Origin: Pseudomonadaceae bacterium UBA836
Lineage (GTDB): Bacteria; Pseudomonadota; Gammaproteobacteria; Pseudomonadales; Pseudomonadaceae
Reading direction: 5' to 3'
DNA: 30,295 nt
Assembly: GCA_002296055.1 (NCBI GenBank)
Contig: DBHE01000070.1
Location: 1 to 30,295 of the forward strand
Shown: piece after piece, positions 16,165 through 24,173 of the stretch
Numbering within the stretch: the stretch's first letter is position 1
How the letters are laid out: every line of letters starts with the position of its first letter
Notes under the pieces: model-generated
Told to the model about the DNA's origin: nothing
The model's input: the letters and a program-made list of their open reading frames with translations, nothing else
Databases searched by the model: none
Made by a program: the position numbers and the translations under genes

Positions 16165-18171
16165 TCAGACGTTCTCCGCAACGGGTTGGGTATTCAGCAG
16201 CCGTGGCTCAAAGCTGGCGTGGTGCTGGTTTTCAATGCGCTCGATCTCATCCGGCTGCACGTAGTAGTCCACGTCCTCGTTGTAGCTGCGCACGATGAAG
16301 GTGGCGATCATGCCGATGAAGCTGACACCTGCGAGCCACCAGATATGCCAGATCAGAGCAAAGCCAAACACGGCGCCCAGCAGGCCGATAACCAGGCCGG
16401 CAGCGGTGTTTTTGGGCATGTGGATCGGAGCGTAATGATCAGGGCGCAGGTAGGCTTCGCCACGCTCTTTCATGTCCTGGAAGGCATCCAGCGCACGCAC
16501 AGTTGGCGTTACCGCGAAGTTGTAGAACGGCGGCGGCGAACTGGTAGACCACTCCAGGGTACGGCCACCCCACGGATCACCGGTGACGTCACGCAGGGAT
16601 TCACGGTTGCGCAGGCTGACCACCAACTGCGCCAGCTGGAACAGAATGCCGCAAAGAATCAGACCCGCACCGAAGAAAGCAACGACCAAGTACGGCTGCC
16701 ACAACGGGTTGTCGTAGTGGTTCAGACGGCGGGTCATGCCCATGAAGCCGAGAATATAAAGCGGCATGAAGGCCACAAAGAAGCCGGTGATCCAGCACCA
16801 GAACGCGCCCTTGCCCAGACGTTCATCCAGCTTGAAGCCGAAGGCTTTCGGGAACCAGAAGGTAAAGCCTGCAAGGTAACCAAACACCGCACCACCAATG
16901 ATGGTGTTATGGAAGTGAGCAATCAGGAACAGGCTGTTATGCAGTACGAAGTCCGCACCCGGGACAGCCAGCAGCACGCCGGTCATACCGCCCACGGTAA
17001 AGGTCACCATAAAGCCCAGAGTCCACAGTACGGGCGTGGTGAACTGCACGCGGCCACGGAACATAGTGAACAGCCAGCTGAACAGTTTTACCCCGGTTGG
17101 CACGGCGATAACCATGGTTGCCACACCAAAGAAGGCGTTGACGTTGGCGCCAGAACCCATGGTGAAGAAGTGGTGCAGCCAAACGATAAAGCCGAGCACG
17201 GTAATGGCGCCGCTGGCCCAGATCATCGAGGTATAGCCAAACAGCTTCTTGCCGGAGAAGGTTGAGATGACCTCAGAGAACACACCAAACGCCGGCAGGA
17301 TCAGGATGTACACCTCGGGGTGACCCCAGGCCCAGAACAGGTTGATGTACATCATGGCGTTGCCGCCAAGCTCGTTGGTGAAAAAGTGCATGTCCAGGTA
17401 GCGATCCAGGCTCAGCATGCCCAGTGTGGCGGTCAGGATCGGGAAGGACGCGACAATCAAAATATTGGTGAAGGTACAGGCCCAGGTGAAGACCGGTATT
17501 TTCATCAGGCTCATGCCCGGTGCGCGCATCTTGAACACGGTGACCAGGAAGTTGACACCTGTCAGTAGCGTACCCAACCCCGATAACTGTAGCGCCCAGA
17601 TGTAATAGTCCACCCCAACCCCGGGGCTGTAGCCCAACTCGGATAGCGGTGGATAGGCAACCCAGCCAGTGCGGGCGAACTCCCCTACCCCAAGCGATAC
17701 GTTGACCAGAATCACGCCGGCCACCAGCAGCCAGAAGCTCAGGGAGTTCAGGAACGGGAAGGCAACGTCGCGGGCACCAATCTGCAGCGGCACCGCGATA
17801 TTCATCAGGCCCACCATGAACGGCATGGCCATGAAGATGATCATGATCACACCGTGCGCGGTGAAGATCTGGTCATAGTGTTCTGGCGGCAGATAGCCTT
17901 GCGAGGCGCCTTCGGCGATCGCCAATTGACCGCGCATCATGATGGCGTCGGCAAAGCCGCGCAGCAGCATGATCAGCGCGACCAGGATGTACATCACACC
18001 GATTTTTTTGTGGTCAACCGAGGTCAGCCACTCTGTCCAGAGATAGCCCCACTTGCGGTAGTAGGTGATGGCGCCAAAGATACCCAGGCCGGCAATCGCG
18101 ACGATAGCCAGGGTAATCATGATGATCGGCTCGTGATACGGCACGGCCTCGAGTGTCAGCTTGCCAAACAT
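16165..18171 (-). CDS. cyoB: Cytochrome bo3 ubiquinol oxidase subunit I CyoB
   Basis: Catalytic subunit of the proton-pumping terminal oxidase that oxidises ubiquinol and reduces oxygen to water. The 668 residues compare with 663 in E. coli. The ubiquinol-site residues R71, D75, H98 and Q101 are all present at E. coli numbering, as is the low-spin heme ligand H106. The W-G-H-P-E-V-Y motif carries the CuB His with its cross-linked Tyr, W-L-H-H gives the other two CuB ligands, and H-F-H-N holds the high-spin heme O3 and low-spin heme ligands. About 14-15 transmembrane helices are visible. The ATG overlaps the cyoA stop by one base. This set of residues makes it a quinol, not cytochrome c, oxidase. 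Confidence 0.98.
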   Translation of the reverse strand: MFGKLTLEAVPYHEPIIMITLAIVAIAGLGIFGAITYYRKWGYLWTEWLTSVDHKKIGVMYILVALIMLLRGFADAIMMRGQLAIAEGASQGYLPPEHYDQIFTAHGVIMIIFMAMPFMVGLMNIAVPLQIGARDVAFPFLNSLSFWLLVAGVILVNVSLGVGEFARTGWVAYPPLSELGYSPGVGVDYYIWALQLSGLGTLLTGVNFLVTVFKMRAPGMSLMKIPVFTWACTFTNILIVASFPILTATLGMLSLDRYLDMHFFTNELGGNAMMYINLFWAWGHPEVYILILPAFGVFSEVISTFSGKKLFGYTSMIWASGAITVLGFIVWLHHFFTMGSGANVNAFFGVATMVIAVPTGVKLFSWLFTMFRGRVQFTTPVLWTLGFMVTFTVGGMTGVLLAVPGADFVLHNSLFLIAHFHNTIIGGAVFGYLAGFTFWFPKAFGFKLDERLGKGAFWCWITGFFVAFMPLYILGFMGMTRRLNHYDNPLWQPYLVVAFFGAGLILCGILFQLAQLVVSLRNRESLRDVTGDPWGGRTLEWSTSSPPPFYNFAVTPTVRALDAFQDMKERGEAYLRPDHYAPIHMPKNTAAGLVIGLLGAVFGFALIWHIWWLAGVSFIGMIATFIVRSYNEDVDYYVQPDEIERIENQHHASFEPRLLNTQPVAENV

Positions 18172-19124
18172 CAGTGGGCCTCCGCGCTGGCGTTCATGTG
18201 CATGCCGCCCATTTCAGCGCCCGCGTGAGCCTGGTGGCCCGGCTGACCCTGATGGTCTGCATGGCCGGCCGCGTGGTTACCGCCGTTGTGGTATTGCATG
18301 AGGATGGTTTCGTACAGGATCGGGCTAACGCTGCCGTAGTAACGCACCGGGTCAGCCTTGCTGGGTGCAGCCAGCGTTGGGTAACTGTTCAGATCCAGCG
18401 TGTCGGTATTGGCCTTGACCTGCTGTACCCAGTCGTTAAAGCCCTGCTGTGAGGTGGCCACAGCCTGGAACTTCATGTCGGAAAAGCCTTCGCCACTGAG
18501 GTTGGCGGAGATGCCGTCGTAGGTGCCCTCGTGGTTGGCAATCAGGTGCAGCTTGGTCTGCATGCCGGCCATGGAGTAGATCTGGCTGCCCAGCGCCGGA
18601 ATGAAGAACGAGTTCATTGCCGATTGGGAGGTGATCTTGAAGTTGACGGGGGTGTCGACCGGAAAGGCCAGTTCGTTGACGGTAGCAATGCCCTGCTCGG
18701 GGTAAATGAACAGCCACTTCCAGTCCAGCGATACCACCTGTACCTCAATCGGCGTAACGTCCGAATCGAGCGGGCGGTAGGGGTCGAGCTGGTGAGTGGT
18801 CTTCCAGGTGATGGTGCCCAGAATGGCCACGATCACACAGGGGATCAGCCAGACCACCAGCTCAATCGCTGTTGAGTGCGACCAGTTGGGGCGATAGGTG
18901 GCCTTGGTGTTGCTGGCGCGGTACTTCCAGGCAAATACCAGTGTCATCACGATGACCGGAATCACCACAATCAGCATCAACAAGGTGGCGGTGATGATCA
19001 GCGACTTTTCGTCGACGCCGACCTGCCCTTTCGGGTCCAGCAACACCATTTTGCAGCCACTGAGCATCAGCAGCGGCAGCCAGGCGAGCCGTTTCAGGAG
19101 TGAAGTTATCTGCTTCGGGTTCAT
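18171..19124 (-). CDS. cyoA: Cytochrome bo3 ubiquinol oxidase subunit II CyoA
   Basis: Subunit II of the quinol oxidase, a lipoprotein of 317 residues. The lipobox L-S-G-C places the acylated cysteine at C24. Two transmembrane helices (about 44-68 and 86-108) are followed by a periplasmic cupredoxin-like domain that lacks the CuA ligand cluster of cytochrome c oxidases, as expected for a quinol oxidase. The last 40 residues are unusually rich in His, Gly and Met (about ten His in repeated H-x-x-H spacings), suggestive of a metal-binding tail. First gene of the operon; an A-A-G-G ribosome binding site is 7 bases before the ATG. Confidence 0.97.
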   Translation of the reverse strand: MNPKQITSLLKRLAWLPLLMLSGCKMVLLDPKGQVGVDEKSLIITATLLMLIVVIPVIVMTLVFAWKYRASNTKATYRPNWSHSTAIELVVWLIPCVIVAILGTITWKTTHQLDPYRPLDSDVTPIEVQVVSLDWKWLFIYPEQGIATVNELAFPVDTPVNFKITSQSAMNSFFIPALGSQIYSMAGMQTKLHLIANHEGTYDGISANLSGEGFSDMKFQAVATSQQGFNDWVQQVKANTDTLDLNSYPTLAAPSKADPVRYYGSVSPILYETILMQYHNGGNHAAGHADHQGQPGHQAHAGAEMGGMHMNASAEAH

Positions 19125-19400
19125 GTTGCAGCCTTAGTCGTTGAACAGGCCTCGCGCCCGACAGGGAACGAGGTGCAACAGGCTCCAGCGAAGCGCACAC
19201 CTGGCTGTCCAATCACGCACGCAGCAACACCCCGTGACGCTCCCGCATGAGCGCGTTTAGGTGCTGCCTGGTGTCGTTATGGGTCAGCGTGGTGTCTGTG
19301 CAGACTGAGACGGCGTACAGCTTCAATCGCCAACGTGGCCGCGGGAGCGGCGCCTTCCGTGGGGAACCAGATCAGACGTCTGGAACCTGTTGCGCGAATT

Positions 19401-19429
19401 ATTACAAAGTATTTCAGAGTGCTACGCAA
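19401..19429 (-). promoter_or_regulatory. Candidate sigma-70 promoter of cyoABCDE
   Basis: On the minus strand TTGCGT (19424-19429) is followed by exactly 17 bases and TGTAAT (19401-19406, 5/6 to TATAAT). It lies in the most AT-rich part of the region and would give a leader of roughly 270 bases before cyoA. Confidence 0.45.
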
Positions 19430-19441
19430 TTGTAACAAGGG

Positions 19442-19455
19442 GTGACATAAGTCAA
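19442..19455. promoter_or_regulatory. Possible Anr/FNR-like box upstream of the cyo promoter
   Basis: GTGAC-N4-GTCAA (minus strand TTGAC-N4-GTCAC) resembles the FNR/Anr consensus TTGAT-N4-ATCAA, with T-to-C type changes in each half plus one terminal mismatch. It sits about 13 bases upstream of the predicted cyo -35. Oxygen-responsive control of cyo by Anr is known in pseudomonads, which makes the site plausible but not demonstrated. Confidence 0.3.
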
Positions 19456-19540
19456 TGCGGCGAGGAATAACTGCTGCTAAGCGGCATCGACAATAGACTG
19501 GTATTTCGCTGCAGAGCCCGCCGCATCCGGCTTCTGGCCG

Positions 19541-19569
19541 TTTGCAGTGAGCCTGCCCCGAGGTATAAA
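19541..19569 (+). promoter_or_regulatory. Candidate sigma-70 promoter of the truncated hemoglobin gene
   Basis: TTTGCA (19541-19546, 4/6) is followed by exactly 17 bases and TATAAA (19564-19569, 5/6). It would start transcription about 98 bases before the globin ATG, within or next to the GCGAC / GTCGC dyad at 19575-19589. Confidence 0.45.
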
Positions 19570-19673
19570 GCGGTGCGACGCTTTGTCGCGCTCAAGCCTG
19601 CGACAGCGGGTCACTTGAGCCGCGGGCGGTGCTGGTCATACCATTTCAGACCCCTCCGCTCAGGTACCGCACC

Positions 19674-20105
19674 ATGACCGACAACACACCGACCTACGGC
19701 ACAGCTGATGCGTCCTATCAGGCCGCCGGTGGCACCGATGGCATTCGCCGCCTGGTAACGGATTTCTATCAAGAGATGGACAGTTGGGACGGCGCGCGGG
19801 AGCTGCGCGCATTGCATGCTGAAGATCTGTCGTCAGCCCGCGACAAGCTGACAGCGTTTTTGTCTGGCTGGTTGGGCGGGCCGCGACTGTTTCAGCAGCA
19901 ATACGGCAGCATCAACATTCCGGGGTTTCATGCCCGCTGGCCGGTGGGGACCGAGTTACGAGACCAATGGCTGGAGTGTATGGCACGGGCAATCGCGCGA
20001 CAGCGCTATCACCCGTCGTTTGCGCGATACCTGCTTGAGCAGCTGCGGGTGCCGGCCAACCGAATCGTTCAGGCCAGTCAGGCAGTGCACCAATCCCAGC
20101 AGTAG
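19674..20105 (+). CDS. Group II truncated hemoglobin (TrHbO-like)
   Basis: Heme-binding 2-on-2 globin of 143 residues. Members bind oxygen or react with NO and peroxides, and have been linked to protection of respiration from nitrosative or oxidative stress. The N terminus carries the Y-G-x-x-D-A-S-Y-Q-A-A-G-G segment of the group. The central L-S-G-W-L-G-G-P-R-L-F motif is at about 63-73. The proximal His is H86 in G-F-H-A-R-W-P, and the group II Trp at G8 is W99. The start at 19674 is chosen because it gives the canonical N terminus; the frame is open 45 bases further upstream without family resemblance, and the ribosome binding site is weak (CAGG). Divergence from the cyo oxidase suggests, but does not prove, linked oxygen or NO control. 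Confidence 0.92.
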   Translation: MTDNTPTYGTADASYQAAGGTDGIRRLVTDFYQEMDSWDGARELRALHAEDLSSARDKLTAFLSGWLGGPRLFQQQYGSINIPGFHARWPVGTELRDQWLECMARAIARQRYHPSFARYLLEQLRVPANRIVQASQAVHQSQQ

Positions 20106-20175
20106 GACACGACATGCCGTGCCCTCACTCTCTACCTTCGTACGCGGTAGCGAGTAAGCGAAACGGCAACAGAAC

Positions 20176-20658
20176 CTAGAGGGGCTTCTCCCAAAACATC
20201 GCCCGGCCCATAACTGGGTCTAGCTCATAGCCCTTGAAGCCGACCGCACGGTAGCTGGCCTGAGCGCTGTGATTGCCTTCAAGCACTTCCAAGGTCAGTT
20301 TGCAGCAGCCGCGCTCGCGGGCGATGGTCTCCACGCGCTGCAGCATCAGTCGCGCCACTCCGCGTCCTCGCGCGGGCGCAGAAACGATCACGTCGTGAAT
20401 GTTGATCAGAGGCTTGCCTTTGAAGGTCGAGAAGCCCTCAAAGCAGTTGGTCAAGCCAATAAACCCGGACTCATCTTTGGCGAGCACAAACAGGTAATCC
20501 GAACGCTGGCTTAGCTGTGTTGGCAAGGCTAGCAGCAGGTCATCAGGTAACGCTTTACCCCCGCCCATTGGGTCTTGCGCGTACTCGTTGAGCAGTTGCA
20601 CAAGTGCCTGCGCGTGTGCGGGGGTGGCCAGATCGCCAGTGATGATCTCGATGCTCAT
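20176..20658 (-). CDS. GNAT-family N-acetyltransferase
   Basis: A 160-residue acetyl-CoA-dependent acyltransferase. The acetyl-CoA pyrophosphate-binding loop R-G-R-G-V-A is at 97-102, preceded by the beta4 strand I-H-D-V-I-V and followed by the alpha3 helix; the C-terminal part has the usual S-Y-x-x-x-G-F-x-x-Y segment. The substrate is unknown. The ATG overlaps the stop of the upstream multiheme cytochrome gene (ATGA at 20655-20658), so the two are translationally coupled, which is an unexpected pairing of functions. Confidence 0.88.
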   Translation of the reverse strand: MSIEIITGDLATPAHAQALVQLLNEYAQDPMGGGKALPDDLLLALPTQLSQRSDYLFVLAKDESGFIGLTNCFEGFSTFKGKPLINIHDVIVSAPARGRGVARLMLQRVETIARERGCCKLTLEVLEGNHSAQASYRAVGFKGYELDPVMGRAMFWEKPL

Positions 20659-22997
20659 GGTTGTCCTGATTGCAGTTGCTGGCGCAGGGTCAGCAGGGTT
20701 TGGCTGTTGGGGTTGCGCTGCAGGCCCTTGTCGATTTCAGCCAGGGCCTCGCTGCGCTGCCCTTCGCTGTTAAGCGCGACGGCAAGTACGTACCGGTAAC
20801 GGGCTGTGTCAGGGTCCAACGATACCGCCTGACGCAGTGACGTCAGCGCTTTGTCCATCTGTTTGCTGCGCACCTTCAGCAGGCCCAGGCTGAAGTGCAA
20901 AGGCGCGGCCTCCGGCAGACGCTTGAGGCCTTCGCTTAGCAGTCGTTCGGCATCAGGATCACGCAATGACGCGCGGTATAGATCGGCCAGATTGATATAG
21001 GCAGCAATAAAGTAAGGGTCTAGTTTGAGGGCCTGCTTATAAGCGTCCTCGGCCAGTGCCAGCTGTCTGCGGGTTTGATAGAACACACCTATGTTGAGCT
21101 GTGCTGAGGCGTCGTCGGCGTTGGCTTGCTGGGCGGCCAGGTAGCTTTCCTGCGCGTTGCGCAGCCGCTCGACGTCGGCGCCGCGCATTTCTTCCGGCGG
21201 GATGTCCAGCAGTTGTCCAGCGGCTTGCAGGCGCACTACGCGCTCTGGTGCATCCAGCAGGTGGTTGATGAGTTGCCAGCGGGTAACCGGCGGGTAGCTG
21301 CCAACGGCCTGCAAGGCGCCCAACCGTATCTGTGGATCTTCGGCACGCAGCGCGACAAACAGTGATTGCGCCACCTCGGGGCCCGGCCAGGACTGCAGCA
21401 GGCTGGCCGCTGTGGCGCGAGCGATGGCGGGTTGGCTGGCATCATCAAGCAGAGCGATCAGTGCGTCATCGGCACCCTCGGCGCCGGCTCGTGCCAGCGC
21501 AAAGGTCTCTGCGTACTGCTGCAGCCCCTGCGGGGTGTGACCGTACCACTGCTTAACATGGTCGGCGGCCCACTCTGGGCTTTGCTCGTTGTGGCACTGG
21601 TTGCAGGCATTAGGCGTACCCAAGCTGACACTCAGGTCTGGCCGCGGAATGCGGATACTGTGATCGCGCCGCGGGTCGACTTCCATGTAGGTGGTGGCAG
21701 GCATATGGCAGTCAACGCACGCGCTGCCAACGGCAGTGCTATGGAAATGGTGTTTGGGCGTCTGGTACTGGTCAGCCTGATGACACTGCAGACACACGCC
21801 GTCACCCGGCAGACGCAGCTCCAGTGAATGGGGGTTGTGGCAGTCGCTACAGGTGACACCGGCCTGATACATCTTGCTCTGCAGGAAGGAACCGTGCACA
21901 AAGACTTCGTCCTGAATCTGTCCATCCGGGTGGTAAAGCCCCTGATCCAGCGTCGACAACAGGTAGTTTTCGACCAGCAAGCCGGCATCCTGGCGATCAT
22001 CAAACAGCTGTGCCCGGCGGGAGTGGCAAGCGGCGCAGGCCTGAATTTCTTTCTCGCTGCTGCGCGGCATGCTGCGCTCGGGGTGGCCGCTGGCGTTGAG
22101 CTGCCAGTTGACGCCCTTACGTTCATCAAAGCGCACGGTCAGGCCCAGGGTATCGGCCATGTCTGGGTAGCTATCTGGGCTGGCTGCCCATTGCACGTGA
22201 CCGGAGGCCGGCCCGTGACACGCCTCGCAGGAGACGTCGATCTCGTTCCAGCTGGTGCTGTAGCTGTTACTCGCCGCGTCGAAATTGCGCTCAAGGTTGG
22301 TTGAGTGACACTCGGCGCACATGAGATTCCAGTTGAACTGCCGGCCGGTCCAGTGCAGCGCCTTGACCGGGTCATCGCCGTTGACGTCAGGGTTGAGCTG
22401 GAACCAGCGTTGGCCGCCCTCCTCGCTCGGTCGGGCATCCCACGCGACGCTGAAAGCCTGATAGCGGCCCCCTGGCAGGGCCAAAAGATATTGCTGTAAC
22501 GGGTACACGCCAAAGGTGTAATCGACCTGGTAGTCGTCGTACTGTCCTTCGGCGTCGGCGGTATTGACCCAGTATTGCCCATCGCGCTCAAAGAAGCGGC
22601 TGGTTACGCCGCCAAACTCGAAGGTTTGATTGGCGAAGTTACCCAGGACCGTTTGGGCGGAGGCTTCCTGCATGGCTTGATCGTGGTGCGAGCCGGTGAA
22701 CTGTGCCGTTTGCTCGGCATGACAGCCTGCGCAGGCCTGGCGGCCAACGTAGTCGGGTGTGCTTGGCGCGGGGGCTGTAGCCGGTGCTGGCGGCGTTGCT
22801 GCCGGTTTGGGCGGTGGCACAGTTGCCGGCGTGGTGGCTGGCTGGCTGGCGACCGACGCCGGGGCGCTGGTCGGCTCTGAGGGTAAGGTCAGCCACCAGA
22901 TGAAAACGGCGGCGAGCACCAGCAGCAAGGGCAAGATCAGCCGCCAGACTGGCGGTGACACAGACTGCTCTGGTCCTTTGTTGTTGTGTTGCCGCAT
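20655..22997 (-). CDS. Membrane-anchored octaheme cytochrome c with HEAT-like and TPR repeats
   Basis: A 780-residue protein predicted to be exported with an N-terminal signal anchor (TM about 18-37), followed by a Pro/Ala/Thr-rich linker (about 41-80). Eight CXXCH heme-attachment motifs lie at 89-93, 227-231, 257-261, 321-325, 383-387, 402-406, 427-431 and 465-469. The last six fall within 215 residues, the spacing seen in multiheme electron-transfer cytochromes. About 500-600 looks HEAT/armadillo-like (alanine- and leucine-rich helices with D-x-R-x-x-A-L-x-A). About 625-775 contains four or five TPR units (N-I-G-V-F-Y, A-x-x-x-Y-x-x-A-L-K-L-D-P). This fits periplasmic electron transfer combined with a protein-interaction scaffold. 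Reaction and partner are unknown; no cytochrome c maturation genes are nearby. It starts an overlapping pair with the GNAT gene. Confidence 0.88.
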   Translation of the reverse strand: MRQHNNKGPEQSVSPPVWRLILPLLLVLAAVFIWWLTLPSEPTSAPASVASQPATTPATVPPPKPAATPPAPATAPAPSTPDYVGRQACAGCHAEQTAQFTGSHHDQAMQEASAQTVLGNFANQTFEFGGVTSRFFERDGQYWVNTADAEGQYDDYQVDYTFGVYPLQQYLLALPGGRYQAFSVAWDARPSEEGGQRWFQLNPDVNGDDPVKALHWTGRQFNWNLMCAECHSTNLERNFDAASNSYSTSWNEIDVSCEACHGPASGHVQWAASPDSYPDMADTLGLTVRFDERKGVNWQLNASGHPERSMPRSSEKEIQACAACHSRRAQLFDDRQDAGLLVENYLLSTLDQGLYHPDGQIQDEVFVHGSFLQSKMYQAGVTCSDCHNPHSLELRLPGDGVCLQCHQADQYQTPKHHFHSTAVGSACVDCHMPATTYMEVDPRRDHSIRIPRPDLSVSLGTPNACNQCHNEQSPEWAADHVKQWYGHTPQGLQQYAETFALARAGAEGADDALIALLDDASQPAIARATAASLLQSWPGPEVAQSLFVALRAEDPQIRLGALQAVGSYPPVTRWQLINHLLDAPERVVRLQAAGQLLDIPPEEMRGADVERLRNAQESYLAAQQANADDASAQLNIGVFYQTRRQLALAEDAYKQALKLDPYFIAAYINLADLYRASLRDPDAERLLSEGLKRLPEAAPLHFSLGLLKVRSKQMDKALTSLRQAVSLDPDTARYRYVLAVALNSEGQRSEALAEIDKGLQRNPNSQTLLTLRQQLQSGQP

Positions 22998-23049
22998 GCG
23001 GCAGGCTTCCTTTTCACGGTCTAGCCAGCATGCTAACGGAGTTACCTCT

Positions 23050-23919
23050 TCATTTGCCAGCGATCTGGCTAACCTCGCACGTGAGGGTGTGCTGCTCCCC
23101 CGGACTTAGCAGGCGCGTGTCTGCATCGGCGTTTGCAGCTTCAATGCAGAGCATCTGTCGGTAGCCCTCGGCCGGAAAATTATCCAGTCGAGTCGACTTG
23201 TCCTGCCAGGGGTTCCACAGCACCACCGAGGCGCTGCCGCTGCGCCTCACCTCCAGAGTGCGGTCTCCGTCGTGCAGATAAAGCGGCTCGCGGTGATCCA
23301 GATAAATGCGATCCACTTCCTGATCAATGCGCAGCGCGCCTTGCTGGCTTTGCATTCTGCCGCTGAGCTGGTCCAGATAACGAGCCTCTGCCAGTCCCTC
23401 CACGCGCACCTGAGTGATGTCGCTGACCGGCAGATAGCTGTGCAGTGCCTGGCTTAGCGACTGCGCTGTCTGACCGGTGTTGCACGTGGTCAGCGCCATG
23501 TGCAGTGTCGCACCGAGAGACACCTCGAAGCTCAGCGCCCAGCTCTCATCAGGCAAGGCGCTACGGATGGCCGCCGCCGGCAGGCTGAAGCGCAGCCGCA
23601 CGCCGTGCTGGTCCGTGTCGGCTTGGTCCAGTTGCCAGAGGTTACGCCGCGCAATGCCATGCGCGGGCCCGGATCGGGCACTGCCAAACCACGGCCAGCA
23701 CAGCGGTACTCCACCGCGCAGCACGCCGCCGGGGGCCTGCGTGTCAACCGGGCTCATCCACAGTAGATCAGATTGTCCGGCCGGAATGCAGGACACCAGG
23801 TGCGCGCCCTCCAATGCAATCAACGCCCGCACCGCAGGATGCTCGATCTGCAGGAACGCCTTGCCGGCGCTGTTGTGCGTTAGCACAAGCTCGTCTGGCA
23901 ATTGCTGGTTGGTTTGCAT
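23050..23919 (-). CDS. D-hexose-6-phosphate mutarotase-like aldose epimerase (YeaD family)
   Basis: A 289-residue galactose-mutarotase-fold enzyme that interconverts alpha and beta anomers of hexose 6-phosphates, in the cytosol. Family features visible are G-G-V-P-L-C-W-P-W-F-G at about 69-79, the catalytic His H87 in G-P-A-H-G-x-A-R, and a C-terminal Glu in the segment ending L-C-I-E-A-A, the likely general base. A GGGAGGG stretch precedes the ATG. The gene ends 52 bases before the multiheme cytochrome gene on the same strand, so co-transcription is possible, but no sugar-metabolism gene is beside it. Confidence 0.9.
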   Translation of the reverse strand: MQTNQQLPDELVLTHNSAGKAFLQIEHPAVRALIALEGAHLVSCIPAGQSDLLWMSPVDTQAPGGVLRGGVPLCWPWFGSARSGPAHGIARRNLWQLDQADTDQHGVRLRFSLPAAAIRSALPDESWALSFEVSLGATLHMALTTCNTGQTAQSLSQALHSYLPVSDITQVRVEGLAEARYLDQLSGRMQSQQGALRIDQEVDRIYLDHREPLYLHDGDRTLEVRRSGSASVVLWNPWQDKSTRLDNFPAEGYRQMLCIEAANADADTRLLSPGEQHTLTCEVSQIAGK

Positions 23920-24034
23920 AGTCCCTCCCGATCAAACTCGTGACTGATAAATCCTTTTTTTCGGCGCCGTAGGCTCTGTGAGCACGGACCCTAGGAATAT
24001 TACGCTCGCCATCGCAGATATGACATCATGTTGC

Positions 24035-24058
24035 GCGCCAGCCGCTTGGTGCTGGCGC
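24035..24058. repeat. Inverted repeat just upstream of the TPP riboswitch
   Basis: Perfect 8-bp inverted repeat GCGCCAGC / GCTGGCGC with an 8-base loop. It is followed immediately by TATCTAAT, which contains TCTAAT (24061-24066, 5/6 to TATAAT). It thus occupies the place where a -35 region would lie. It could be an operator over the promoter of the riboswitch transcript or a hairpin unrelated to it. Confidence 0.45.
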
Positions 24059-24075
24059 TATCTAATTTCACTTAA

Positions 24076-24172
24076 CGTCGCCAGGGGTGTCCGTCAGGAC
24101 TGAGAACACGTTGATTCCGGTCAACCCAAACCCTGGAACCTGATCCGGATCATACCGGCGGAGGAAGTGCGA
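24076..24172 (+). promoter_or_regulatory. TPP riboswitch (THI element)
   Basis: Conserved THI-box strings occur in order: GGGGTG at 24084-24089, CTGAGA at 24100-24105, then ACCCTGGAACCTGATC starting at 24130, then CGGATCATACCGGCGGAGGAAG to 24167. These match the thiamine-pyrophosphate aptamer helices P2-P5 and their internal loops. The 3' strand contains GGAGGAA (24160-24166), which is also the ribosome binding site, seven bases before the symporter ATG. Ligand binding would therefore bury the ribosome binding site and block translation, the usual mode in gammaproteobacteria. No separate terminator stem is visible. Confidence 0.93.
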
Positions 24173-24173
24173 C

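Larger units (their letters stand above)
19125..19673. other. Divergent control region, cyo operon / truncated hemoglobin
   Basis: A 549-base gap without a supportable protein gene. It holds a candidate cyo promoter on the minus strand, an FNR/Anr-like dyad just upstream of it, a candidate + strand promoter for the globin gene, and two inverted repeats in the globin leader (GCGAC / GTCGC at 19575-19589 and GCTCAAG / CTTGAGC at 19590-19620). The predicted cyo leader is about 270 bases, long enough to carry post-transcriptional control, but I recognise no known RNA family in it. Confidence 0.5.

Noticed and set aside
16186-17265. A 359-codon + strand frame opposite cyoB
   Set aside because: It lies entirely within a cyoB gene with all catalytic residues. 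Its translation is low-complexity, rich in H, E and G, typical of an antisense shadow of membrane-protein codons.
20655-22997. Hydroxylamine oxidoreductase or nitrite reductase identity for the octaheme protein
   Set aside because: No CXXCK active-site heme motif and no clear cross-linking Tyr segment are visible, and heme spacing differs. Eight CXXCH motifs alone do not define those enzymes.
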